64,000 bases of DNA from Geminocystis herdmanii PCC 6308 (lineage in GTDB: Bacteria; Cyanobacteriota; Cyanobacteriia; Cyanobacteriales; Cyanobacteriaceae), in NCBI RefSeq assembly GCF_000332235.1, contig NZ_CM001775.1, positions 4,016,272 through 4,080,271 on the forward strand, in the 5' to 3' direction. A program made the translations under genes and the position numbers. The notes under the pieces are model-generated. The model worked only from the letters and a program-made list of their open reading frames with translations, was not told the DNA's origin and did not search any database. Below are positions 37,398 to 48,398 of this stretch, piece by piece. Numbering within the stretch: position 1 is the stretch's first letter; every line of letters starts with the position of its first letter.

Positions 37398-37754
37398 CTA
37401 AAAATTAATCAGGGGTAAAGTGCCCCCCCCAGAAGGCACATCTCCTTTATTGGTGTTTAATTGATATTCTGTCGCTGGTTTTGGGTTGCCAGAATTATTC
37501 ATGAGAGAGTCAATAAATTCATTCCCTGTGGAAAAGCTATTATTGGGTTTTTCTTCTCTTTCGATGGTTACGTTTAATTTTGGTGTTTGATTTCGATCGA
37601 ACTTATCTGCTACACTTCTGGAATCAATTCCTTGTAATGAGTCTTTGGTGGTGTGAATATTTTCGTCTATTTGCTCTTGAGCAATTACACTATAACTACC
37701 AAAATGAAGACTAATTGTTCCTAATAATACTATTGCGATGAATTTGTTAGCCAT
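37398..37754 (-). CDS. small secreted protein, unrecognised
   Basis: 118 residues from the ATG at 37754 (six codons downstream of another possible ATG). The N-terminus MANKFIAIVLLGTISLHFGS, ending in VIAQEQ, is a Sec signal peptide with a probable cut after VIA. The mature part is polar, low complexity and without recognised domain (SVADKFDRNQTPKL, VTIEREEKPNNSFS). Near the end the coding strand has eight consecutive G (37423-37430) encoding SGGGT, an unusual homopolymer for this AT-rich DNA. Confidence 0.55.
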   Translation of the reverse strand: MANKFIAIVLLGTISLHFGSYSVIAQEQIDENIHTTKDSLQGIDSRSVADKFDRNQTPKLNVTIEREEKPNNSFSTGNEFIDSLMNNSGNPKPATEYQLNTNKGDVPSGGGTLPLINF

Positions 37755-37907
37755 AATTTTTACCTGAATCAATGATTATCCCTATATACTATTTTAATCA
37801 ATCTTTTCAGAAAATTATTTAAAGTTTTTTTAAGTAGATAATTGCGGAAAACATAAATTTCTTAACTTATTACTCATTACTAGATTTCTTGCACAAGTCT
37901 AGTGATG

Positions 37908-38744
37908 TTATCTATTACCAATAAAGCATAAAGCATCAGTATTATTGGGGCAAAATTGACGAGACACAGGGTTATTGTGAATATATAATTGTTTTAATTC
38001 TAAATTCCACAGAGGTTGAATATCTGAATCAGTGATATTATTACTATTAACTGATAATTCTTCTAAGTTTTTTAAAGCACTTAAAGGGCTTAAATTAGAA
38101 ATTTTATTATTATCTAAATATAACTCTTTTAAATTAGTTAATTTACTTAAAGGAGTTAAATCAGAAATCTTATTTTCCTTAGCATATAACTCCTCTAAAT
38201 TAGTTAAATTCTCTAAGGGTTTTAAATCACTAATATTATTTTGGTTAAGATAAAGAGTTTTGAGTTTAGTTAAATTTTCTAACGGTTTTATCTCCTCAAT
38301 TTTATTATCACTAATGTAAAGTTTTTCTAAATTAGTTAAATTTTCAAGGGGTGTTAAATCTGATATTTGATTATGTCCTAAAATTAATTTATTTAGATTT
38401 GTCATCGATCGTAACGGGGTAATATCTGTAATTTCGTTATCGTATAAAATCAACTCCGAAGTATTAACCAAACTACTTAAAGGGCGTAAATCAGAAATCC
38501 CTTGACTACTCATATTAATACTAAATATTTTCGGTGCAATTTCGGCGACTTGTGAACAATTTTCGACTCTCAAGGCTTTAACAATGGCGTTAATTGTCTT
38601 TTGAGTGGCTAAAGGCAAAGATTCTTCTTGACTACACCAATCACTGAAACTATTAATAGTGAGAGTATTTTGTGCGATCGCATTACTCTGAATTAAAGTT
38701 GTTCCTAATATTCCTATGATCAAACTAGATTTAAAAAAAGACAT
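37908..38744 (-). CDS. secreted leucine-rich-repeat protein (internalin-like)
   Basis: 278 residues from the ATG at 38744, chosen because it begins a Sec signal peptide MSFFKSSLIIGILGTTLIQS (cut near AIA). Eight or so 22-residue LRRs of the SDS22/internalin type follow (repeated LENLTNLEKLYISDNKI-type units, ~80-255), ending with a Cys-containing cap FCPNNTDALCFIG. Probably an extracellular or periplasmic protein-binding surface. Partner unknown. Confidence 0.88.
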   Translation of the reverse strand: MSFFKSSLIIGILGTTLIQSNAIAQNTLTINSFSDWCSQEESLPLATQKTINAIVKALRVENCSQVAEIAPKIFSINMSSQGISDLRPLSSLVNTSELILYDNEITDITPLRSMTNLNKLILGHNQISDLTPLENLTNLEKLYISDNKIEEIKPLENLTKLKTLYLNQNNISDLKPLENLTNLEELYAKENKISDLTPLSKLTNLKELYLDNNKISNLSPLSALKNLEELSVNSNNITDSDIQPLWNLELKQLYIHNNPVSRQFCPNNTDALCFIGNR

Positions 38745-38957
38745 TTTGTTCACTCCCACACTAAAATCTCTATCTATTATACCTGACCATAAATTTATTG
38801 ATGAAGACAAGTAATGAGTAATGAGGTGTTAATCTACAACCCACATTGAAACAAATGATCCTGTCGAAGTGTCTGCTGAAGCGACTAAATTACTCCTTAT
38901 TCCTTACTCTTCCCCTGACAAGTCAAATACGATCGAACCCTATCTCTCCTTAATATT

Positions 38958-39378
38958 ACCTGAGTGAACCATAAAATTTTTGGTGCTGTAAAGGTTGCGG
39001 AAAGGGTATCGGAAAGGGTTAAAGAATTGACAAAAAATATATCCTAATTGATTTTTTATCTTCAATTATTTGATCGAATTATATAATCTTCTGAAAATTA
39101 CACCTGCAACCTGCAACCTGCAACCTGAAACCTACCTGAGTTCGATATAAAAATAGGTGAGGGCTGACTTGGAAGACTCCGAAGACAGGAAGACAGGAAG
39201 ACAGGAAGATTGTATTTCTGATGAATGAATAAAATTCTCTCAAAAGTACATCAAATATTGAGAATTTTTCTCCCTGTCCACTTGTCCACTTGTCCACCTG
39301 TCTAGTTTTCATCATTTTCTTTATGGTTCACTGAGGTGAAACCTGCCCTTATCAAACATTCTTGCATCGAACTGAGGT
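38958..39378. mobile_element. MITE-like element (outer), interrupted by a second copy
   Basis: Starts ACCTGAGTGAACCATAAA and ends TCGAACTGAGGT; these ends are inverted relatives. The 6-bp AATATT is present immediately on both sides (38952-38957 and 39379-39384), a clean target duplication. Inside are CCTGCAA heptamers and, at 39134-39337, a complete related element. No transposase. Confidence 0.8.
39134..39337. mobile_element. MITE-like element (inner, 204 bp)
   Basis: Starts ACCTGAGTTCGATATAAA and ends TTTATGGTTCACTGAGGT. The 7-bp GAAACCT flanks it on both sides (39127-39133 and 39338-39344), showing insertion into the outer element. Internally AAGACAGG and TTGTCCAC tandem repeats occur. 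The same element lies inverted at 56397-56598. Short reading frames inside (MMKTRQVDKWTSGQ...) are most likely not genes. Confidence 0.88.
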
Positions 39379-39525
39379 AATATTACAGCAAAAAACATCA
39401 ACTTATTAAAAAATACACATAGTAATTGTTACAATTTTTAACAAACTAACTATGAAACCCCAAAAAGATTTAATCTATAACCTAATGAATTGATAATGAT
39501 ACTTGGTTTTAAAATAAAAAAATAA

Positions 39526-42255
<2,730 letters not shown>

Positions 42256-42268
42256 ATTAATCTCGATC

Positions 42269-42296
42269 GGTGGGCATTGCCCACCCTACTTTTTTT
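42269..42296 (+). terminator. Rho-independent terminator after apcE
   Basis: GGTGGGC, loop ATT, GCCCACC (perfect 7-bp GC-rich stem) then CTACTTTTTTT, 13 bp after the apcE stop codon. Confidence 0.92.
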
Positions 42297-42340
42297 GATA
42301 TGTGTAAAGGCAAATGATAAAATTTAAAAATAGGTAAAGA

Positions 42341-44659
42341 ATGGCAAACGAAAGAAAAACTGAAATAATCACAAGAGCCCATTTTTCCAAATTTTTGGAT
42401 TCCATTTGTATTGAAGAACAAAGTTCAGATAATCCAAAAATCGATAAGTTGTTAAAAACTGCCTCAAAGAAAGGAGGCGGAAAGGGTTATCCAGAATTTA
42501 TAATCACCTATAAAACCAATTCCGATTTAGTAATTGTTATTGAATGTAAAGCAGATGTAAGAAAACACGAAAGCAAAGATCGTGATAGATATGCGGATTT
42601 TTCTGTTGATGGTGCTTTACTTTATGCTTCTTATTTATCCAAAGGATTTGATGTTTTGGCAATTGCAGTTAGCGGAGAAACAAAGCAATCATTAAAAGTC
42701 TCTCATTTTTTGCATTTAAGAGACGAGAAAAAAGCAATTCCAATTTTTGGAGATAAATTTTTATCCGTTGATGATTATTTGAATGGATATTTAAAGAGTC
42801 CTGAGAAATTTAGACAAGATTATAATTCGCTTTTACACTTCACTAAGCAGCTTAACGAAAAACTACATACTTATAAAATTCTTGAAAGCCAAAGAAGTTT
42901 GCTTATAAGCTCGATTTTAATTGCCTTAGAAAATACTGCTTTCAAAAGGTCATATGCTTCGCATAAAAAACCTGAAAACCTTGCAGTCTCTCTTATTCAA
43001 ACAGTTTCTGATGAATTGGAAAACGCAAATATTACAGGCAAAAAATTAGAAAATCTAAATACTCAATTTAGTTTTATTAAAACAGACACTTCTTTGTCTA
43101 AAAAAGAAAATGTTTTGAAGGAAATTATTGATGAAATTGACGAAAACATAAATGCTTTTATCAAAACTCACAAATATTTTGATGTTTTAGGACAGCTTTA
43201 TATTGAATTTTTGAGATATGCAAACAGCGATAAAGGTTTAGGAATTGTTTTAACCCCTCCACACATTACAGAACTTTTTGCAGATTTGGCACAAGTCAAT
43301 AAAAACTCCATCGTTTATGATAATTGTACTGGAACAGGCGGATTTTTGATTAGTGCGATGAAAAAAATGATCGCAGATGCAAAAGGTGATGAAACAAAAA
43401 TCAAAGAAATAAAATCAAAACAGCTTATCGGAACTGAATATCAATCGCACATTTTCGCTTTGGCGGTTTCAAATATGTATATTCACCAAGACGGAAAAAC
43501 AAATATTATAAATGGCAGTTGTTTTGATGAAGAGGTTATTGAAGAGGTAAAATCTAAAAAGCCAACAATCGGCTTTTTGAATCCACCTTACAAATCAAAT
43601 AAGAAAACTGATACCGACGAATTAGAATTTATTTTGAACAATTTAGAGTGTTTGGTTGACGGCGGAACTTGTGTTGCCATTGTGCCAATGCAAAGTGCTT
43701 TAGCTACAAGTGGTAAGGTTCTGGAACTAAAAAAGAAACTTCTTGAAAAACACACATTACAAGCGGTTTTATCAATGCCAGATGAATTATTTTTTAATTC
43801 AAAAGTTGGTGTTGTTTCTTGTGTCATGGTTTTCACAGCACACAAACCACATCCAAATCATAAAGAAACATATTTTGGATACTACAAAGATGACGGTTTT
43901 ATGAAAAGAAAAAATAAGGGAAGAATTGACGCTTATGGTATATGGCAAGAAATAAAAGAAAAGTGGCTTGCGAATTTTGAAAACAGAAAAAACGAAGCTG
44001 GATTTAGTGTTAATAAAATAATTACTGCCGATATGGAATGGTCAGCAGAAGCATACATGGAAACTGATTATTCAAAGTTATCTGATGATGATTTTATTCA
44101 AACACAATTAAACTATGTTACTTTTTTATTAGGCAATAGATTATCAGAGCAAGTTTCTAAAATGCCATTTTCTAATAATAAAGTTAACCTAAATACTACG
44201 GATTGGAAATATTTTAAAATGACAGAATTGTTTGACATAAAAGGAAGCAAAACAACCCCTATTTTAGAATTAGCAGAATATGGAAAAGGTAAATACCCAT
44301 TTGTTACGACACAAGCAACCAATAATGGAGTTGAAGGATTTTATGATTTTTATTCAGAACAAGGAGAAGTTTTAGTGGCAGATAGTGCAGTTTTGGGATA
44401 TTGTTCTTATCAATCTTTACCATTTTCAGCAAGTGATCATGTAGAAAAATTGATACCAAAATTTGAAATGAATAAATATTCAGCAATGTTTTTAGTAACT
44501 ATTTTGAATTTAGAACAATATAGGTATAACTATGGCAGAAAATGCAGCCAAGATAGAATGAAAAAAATAAGTATAAAATTACCAAGTAAAAATGAAAATC
44601 CAGATTTTGAGTATATGGAAGAATTTATTAAGTCATTATCCTATTCTTCAAGTCTATAA
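42341..44659 (+). CDS. single-chain restriction-modification enzyme (nuclease + N6-adenine methylase + specificity domain)
   Basis: A 772-residue protein. N-terminal PD-(D/E)xK nuclease: YPEFIITYK...VIVIECKADV (Glu ~52, E-C-K ~68-70). A helical region leads to an N6-adenine methylase: motif I DNCTGTGGF (~327-335) and NPPY (~414-417). The C-terminal ~160 residues, beginning WKYFKMTELFDIKGSKT, resemble HsdS-type target-recognition domains. All parts on one chain means a type IIG/IIC-like enzyme that cuts and methylates at one site. No separate hsdR or hsdS is nearby. It lacks CGATCG sites and has codon use unlike neighbours (foreign origin likely). The final recognition domain is single, so recognition may be of a short asymmetric or half site. 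Confidence 0.88.
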   Translation: MANERKTEIITRAHFSKFLDSICIEEQSSDNPKIDKLLKTASKKGGGKGYPEFIITYKTNSDLVIVIECKADVRKHESKDRDRYADFSVDGALLYASYLSKGFDVLAIAVSGETKQSLKVSHFLHLRDEKKAIPIFGDKFLSVDDYLNGYLKSPEKFRQDYNSLLHFTKQLNEKLHTYKILESQRSLLISSILIALENTAFKRSYASHKKPENLAVSLIQTVSDELENANITGKKLENLNTQFSFIKTDTSLSKKENVLKEIIDEIDENINAFIKTHKYFDVLGQLYIEFLRYANSDKGLGIVLTPPHITELFADLAQVNKNSIVYDNCTGTGGFLISAMKKMIADAKGDETKIKEIKSKQLIGTEYQSHIFALAVSNMYIHQDGKTNIINGSCFDEEVIEEVKSKKPTIGFLNPPYKSNKKTDTDELEFILNNLECLVDGGTCVAIVPMQSALATSGKVLELKKKLLEKHTLQAVLSMPDELFFNSKVGVVSCVMVFTAHKPHPNHKETYFGYYKDDGFMKRKNKGRIDAYGIWQEIKEKWLANFENRKNEAGFSVNKIITADMEWSAEAYMETDYSKLSDDDFIQTQLNYVTFLLGNRLSEQVSKMPFSNNKVNLNTTDWKYFKMTELFDIKGSKTTPILELAEYGKGKYPFVTTQATNNGVEGFYDFYSEQGEVLVADSAVLGYCSYQSLPFSASDHVEKLIPKFEMNKYSAMFLVTILNLEQYRYNYGRKCSQDRMKKISIKLPSKNENPDFEYMEEFIKSLSYSSSL

Positions 44660-44685
44660 TGGAAAAATGACATAACAAATCACTC

Positions 44686-44742
44686 GTGGAGGGCGCTGGT
44701 TTGTGTTGAGGGTACTGGTTTGGGTGGAGGGTGCTGTTTTAG
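44686..44742. repeat. three 19-bp tandem units
   Basis: GTGGAGGGCGCTGGTTTGT, GTTGAGGGTACTGGTTTGG and GTGGAGGGTGCTGTTTTAG follow each other without a gap. They are GC-rich compared with the surroundings and lie 27 bp after the methylase stop. Confidence 0.75.
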
Positions 44743-44890
44743 TGAAATTTGATCGTACAGCGTGTCGTTAGCATAGCACTTTATTGGAGATCATTTGATA
44801 TATTTAGGTGTGAGAATTAAAAATGCGATCGAGCAGATTGCTTTCGGATTATTAGCGCACGAGAGGCAACCCGAAATGAGCGGAGGTTTT

Positions 44891-45082
44891 ATGAAAATGG
44901 AGAGTAATGAAGAAATGCGTCCTGAATATGATTTTAGTAATATGAAAGGTGGGGTTAGAGGAAAATATGTCGATCGATACCAAGCAGGTACAAACATAGT
45001 ATTGCTTGAGCCCGATGTTGCTCAAGCCTTTCCCGCAAGTTACTCGGTTAACGAAGCACTTCGTTTAACCCAACCTACTTGA
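44891..45082 (+). CDS. small antitoxin-like protein
   Basis: 63 residues from the ATG at 44891 (a second ATG at 44897; in-frame TTG at 44795 would add ~32 residues). A GGAGG at 44882-44886 supports the 44891/44897 starts. The core MRPEYDFSN...RGKYVDRYQAGTN with VLLEPDVAQAFPASYSVNEA is a common cyanobacterial antitoxin-type family (…EYDFS…RGKY…V…FP…VNxAL). The C-terminal end (RLTQPT) looks altered by a short repeat. No toxin directly adjoins it. Confidence 0.6.
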   Translation: MKMESNEEMRPEYDFSNMKGGVRGKYVDRYQAGTNIVLLEPDVAQAFPASYSVNEALRLTQPT

Positions 45083-45200
45083 TTTTTATGAGGCTCGATT
45101 ATTGAAAATGCGATCAGTTTTTGAGTTTAACAAAGTGATTGAAATTTTGCGATATTATTATAATTGGACGATAATTAAATCATTATAGGGGGGAAACTAT

Positions 45201-45377
45201 ATTCCTACAGAATTACAAACTCTCAGTTGTTTTATTGCTTGTCAAACTTTAACCACAATGTATTTGCCTATTTATCTGGTTCGTTTCGATGAAAGAATTG
45301 ATGAAATTTTCATTTTGGCAGGTGATAACATTCAAATATTAATTGATCGTAATGGAGATAGGAGGTTTATTGAATGA
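45201..45377 (+). CDS. DUF6888-like small protein, possible ATT start
   Basis: 58 residues in frame: IPTELQTLSCFIACQTLTTM..., YLPIYLVRFDERIDEIFILA... ending NGDRRFIE. This matches the short cyanobacterial DUF6888 pattern (xPTxxQxxxC...C..L...xPIYLxRxDE...I.ILAGxxxEIxIxRNGxxRFI). An in-frame TAG is 5 codons upstream and there is no ATG/GTG/TTG at the expected N-terminus; ATT at 45201, 9 nt after AGGGGGG, takes the Met position. It ends in an ATGA overlap with the next gene, so translation is coupled. Whether ATT really initiates is unproven. Confidence 0.6.
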   Translation: MPTELQTLSCFIACQTLTTMYLPIYLVRFDERIDEIFILAGDNIQILIDRNGDRRFIE

Positions 45378-45580
45378 AGACTGATTTTCAAACTATGACT
45401 AAAATAGAACTAAGAGACTATCTCTTAAAACATCGAGAAGATCAACAAGCATTTTATGCTTATATGGATAAACTAGCTAATGAGCCTATTCTAGCTGTTC
45501 ATTCTTTATCGGATTCAAAACCTCTTGGTGATGTCATTACAGAAGTAAGAAAAGAAAAAAAATATGAAGAGAATTTTTAA
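45374..45580 (+). CDS. DUF6887-like small protein, partner of the preceding gene
   Basis: 68 residues: MKTDFQTMTKIELRDYLLKH, REDQQAFYAYMDKLANEPIL and a charged end. It is the DUF6887-type partner usually found beside DUF6888. GGAGG (45361-45365) within the preceding gene is its RBS; start overlaps that gene's stop (ATGA). The pair resembles a toxin-antitoxin layout, but neither role is established. A relative lies in ruins at 6642-6817. Confidence 0.72.
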   Translation: MKTDFQTMTKIELRDYLLKHREDQQAFYAYMDKLANEPILAVHSLSDSKPLGDVITEVRKEKKYEENF

Positions 45581-45732
45581 CTTAACAGTATTTATAAAAG
45601 TTTGGTTGAATTATGGCTAACATTAAATTTTTGTCTGGAATCGTATCTATTGCTACATTTTTTTAGGGAAATCGATTGTCTTATAATATGTTATACGTTG
45701 CATTAATTGAAGTTCTGTTTATTTCAGCCTGA

Positions 45733-45864
45733 TCGAGAAGACAGGGAGACACTCAGGAATAAGCGATACAAGAAATTCAAAAAGCCGTTAGAGTTTATTT
45801 ATTAATGTTATTAGAAGATGAAGATGATATTCCTGAACCTAAATCCATTTTACTTCAATATTAG
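45733..45864 (+). pseudogene. hicB: hicB antitoxin fragment
   Basis: In frame: SRRQGDTQE, TAA, AIQEIQKAVRVYLLMLLEDE and a tail ending PKSILLQY. The QGDTxEEAxxxIxxA...YL pattern is the HicB N-terminal core; a TAA at 45760-45762 replaces an expected Glu and the first ~25 residues are missing. The surrounding 45581-46021 has no other gene. Confidence 0.6.
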
Positions 45865-46021
45865 TTCGATCGCACCTTTCCCGTAGGTTGAGATACGAAA
45901 CCCAACAAAATCATTATGAATGGATGTTTGAGTGTTGGGTTGCACTTCATTTAACCTAACCTAGTTTATTGCTAAAATAAATTACTTAGAGTATTTTTAT
46001 CATGAAAAAATCTACAAAAAA

Positions 46022-46258
46022 ATGTTTAAAACTATTGAAGGAATATATAAAAACGGTAAAATTGAGCTAAAAGAAATCCCCGAAGATATATCTCAAAGTG
46101 AGGTTTTAATAACTTTTTTATCTAATAATAAAAATTTCTTAAAAACAAAGTCAAAAAAGATAATTTATTTTGGGATGTTTGCGGGAGAAAACCAATCGAC
46201 AGAAGCTGATTTTAAACTCGCAGAATTTGACCAAAAATTAGAGAATGATTGGCAGTAA
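46022..46258 (+). CDS. antitoxin of a VapBC-type module
   Basis: 78 residues: MFKTIEGIYKNGKIELKEIP then SEVLITFL and an acidic C-terminus. The N-terminal 'IxGIYxNGKIEL' strand pair is a common antitoxin DNA-binding start (DUF104/AbrB-like proteins). The toxin starts 5 bp after the stop; the two genes form one unit and the antitoxin comes first, as usual. Confidence 0.75.
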   Translation: MFKTIEGIYKNGKIELKEIPEDISQSEVLITFLSNNKNFLKTKSKKIIYFGMFAGENQSTEADFKLAEFDQKLENDWQ

Positions 46259-46263
46259 AATAA

Positions 46264-46665
46264 ATGAGCAAATATGTAGTTGATACTCATGCTTTAATTT
46301 GGTTTATAGAGGGAAATCCCAAGCTAGGAATAAAAGCTAAAGAGATTCTTGAGGATATTAACAGTCAATTAATTTTACCGGCAATTGTACTAGCAGAAGC
46401 AACTTGGATTATTGCTAAAGGTAAAACTTCTATTCCTTCTGTGGAAGATTTGTTAATTGCCATTGATAATGATACAAGAATTGTTATTTATCCATTAAAT
46501 CAAGATATTATTGTTAAAAGTTTGTCCGCAGAAATCATAACAGAAATGCACGATCGCTTAATAGTTTCTACGGCTTTATTTTTAGAAGATTTAGGGGAAA
46601 AAATAACTTTATTAAGTTGTGATATTAATATCAATGAATCCCACTTAGTATCAGTAATTTGGTAA
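46264..46665 (+). CDS. vapC: PIN-domain toxin VapC
   Basis: A 133-residue PIN ribonuclease: first Asp in YVVDTHALIW (Asp 7), Glu in LAEATWII (~45), Asp in EMHDRLIVSTAL (~97) and the terminal SCDININ (~119). All acidic positions needed for metal-dependent RNA cleavage are kept. It is an intact module with the antitoxin just upstream. Confidence 0.88.
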   Translation: MSKYVVDTHALIWFIEGNPKLGIKAKEILEDINSQLILPAIVLAEATWIIAKGKTSIPSVEDLLIAIDNDTRIVIYPLNQDIIVKSLSAEIITEMHDRLIVSTALFLEDLGEKITLLSCDININESHLVSVIW

Positions 46666-46829
46666 AATTTTTACTTGTCATATAAACTGCTCACTAAGTT
46701 ATTATAAAATTCTCAAAATTATCAGAAAATTAAGAAAAGGCGATCGAAGAATTAGCAAATGATAAAAATATTCGATTTTCCCGTAATAAAACTAAGGGAA
46801 ATTCAAGAATAAAAAAACAATGATTAATA

Positions 46830-47003
46830 TTAGTGAATATGTAAAAAATTATGCTTATTTAGTGGAATATATAGTTCTTTTTTTTCTTTTTGTTTGAGAC
46901 GATGATTGATAATTTTAATCAAATGCTCTTGTTCATTATCAGACAATGATTCTACAATTTCAATTACTGATTGAAAATTTAATTTTTCTTTGCTTAACAC
47001 CAT
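46830..47003 (-). pseudogene. truncated antitoxin-type gene
   Basis: 57 codons: MVLSKEKLNFQSVIEIVESL, SDNEQEHLIKIINHRLKQKE, then ELYIPLNKHNFLHIH. The first 42 residues match a large cyanobacterial antitoxin family (…IxExVExLSxxEQExLIxIIxxRLxEKRR…) which normally continues 30-40 residues more; here the frame drifts into AT-rich DNA. No toxin follows. Confidence 0.45.
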
Positions 47004-47301
47004 AGTTTTAGATAAATCTAATAATTTACATTATCAAAATCATATCATTAATAATGTGGTCAGTTTTATACTATACCCCTTCGTTGTGATCATCAAATAC
47101 GATAAAATTTGATTACAATTCAACATTTTAATTCACTTGTAGCGTTTAGTGAAAAGTTTAAAACTGAAGACCCGAAGCCTACGCCCATCATAAGCATCCC
47201 GTATTGCTGCTACTTTCCAGTCCTGACAAAGTTTGAGCGTCACGATCGCATAAGTTCGAGTCCAATGCTATTATAACAGATATTGACTCAATTAACAATT
47301 A
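47004..47301. other. intergenic stretch between antitoxin remnant and ccmO
   Basis: A minus-strand open segment at ~47160-47250 (reading AIVTLKLCQDWKVAAIRDAY...) looks like a coding remnant that I cannot assign. Nothing else is seen. Confidence 0.35.
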
Positions 47302-48117
47302 TTAAGACAAATCTTCTTCTTTGCTAGAGGGTAATTCTAAAGATGATTCTAACTCAGCTTTTTGTTGTACTTTTTCTCTTGTCTCAAAACTGAGAGGTAT
47401 TTTTTCTAATTCGGGTAATGCGACTAATTTACGGCGTTGTTGTGTTCTTTGTTGGGTTGTAAACACTGGTAAAGGTTGATCTTTTTCCTGTTCATTTAAC
47501 CAGTAACTAGCTACGGGTAAGGTATGTTCTAAATCTTCTAAGAGGCGAGGAATAATCATCACAGAGTTTAATTCCCCAATTCTTTCGGCTTCTGCCATTC
47601 CCGCTTCGATGGCTACGGCTACATTGGCAACTGTACCTCTAATAATAGCCGTACATAATCCTGCTCCGATCGTCTCATAGGATGCTAGTTGTACATCTGC
47701 AGATTTTAACATGGCATCGGCGGCTCCTACCATAGCAGGAAATCCTTTTGTTTCAATTAAGCCGATCGATCGATTACTCAGTTTACTATAACCTCGTTGT
47801 TTTTGTGCTATTTCCACTAAACGACTACCGATAGGAAAAATCGCTTCTAAATTAGGCATCGGACGTGCAATTACTAATTTAGTATGTAATTGTCCAATTT
47901 GTTCCGCCATTTTTGCTCCTTCTTCCACCGCTAAACGCACATCAGCGATATTTCCTCTTACGATAGCAGTACAATGACCAGCACCTATTTTCTCATAGCC
48001 TACCAACATGACTTCTGCGGATTTTAACATCATATCGGCTGTGCCAACGATGGCGGGAAAGCTGAAAGTAGAAACTAAACCGAGGGCGCTATCGGGACTT
48101 ATATGCCTATGTCTCAT
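47302..48117 (-). CDS. ccmO: carboxysome shell protein CcmO (tandem BMC domains)
   Basis: A 271-residue protein with two BMC domains: residues ~10-95 (ALGLVSTFSFPAIVGTADMM, GAGHCTAIVRG) and ~118-205 (GLIETKGFPAMVGAADAMLK, GAGLCTAIIRG), then a basic tail. This double-domain layout is characteristic of CcmO, a pseudohexamer-forming beta-carboxysome shell component thought to occupy facet edges. It stands apart from any ccmKLMN genes, as in several cyanobacteria. Confidence 0.93.
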   Translation of the reverse strand: MRHRHISPDSALGLVSTFSFPAIVGTADMMLKSAEVMLVGYEKIGAGHCTAIVRGNIADVRLAVEEGAKMAEQIGQLHTKLVIARPMPNLEAIFPIGSRLVEIAQKQRGYSKLSNRSIGLIETKGFPAMVGAADAMLKSADVQLASYETIGAGLCTAIIRGTVANVAVAIEAGMAEAERIGELNSVMIIPRLLEDLEHTLPVASYWLNEQEKDQPLPVFTTQQRTQQRRKLVALPELEKIPLSFETREKVQQKAELESSLELPSSKEEDLS

Positions 48118-48398
48118 GAAGGGTGATGGAAAATGAGTTAGTATGAACCAGTTATATTAAGAAAATCTTAATTATATCTATGGTTTCATCATACATTGAT
48201 TATGGGTAATTGACAATTAACATCTATAGAACCTATTTGAAATCTAATGACCACCTATTCTGTCACCTTTGCTAAAAATTAGATTCTATAGCTAGGGTTA
48301 CAAGATTGTTGCAAATCTCCATAAATATAAGTAATTATTTATCTGTTTATTATATAATAGCTACAAAAGAATTCATTATCAGATTATATTCTAATTAT

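Noticed and set aside
39079-39315. 78-codon minus-strand frame MMKTRQVDKWTSGQ
   Set aside because: Lies across the inner MITE-like element; the same frame in the other copy (56419-56667) diverges through repeat changes, so it is repeat-derived.
43588-44486. Minus-strand frames within the restriction-modification gene
   Set aside because: Antisense shadows of a continuous, motif-bearing frame.
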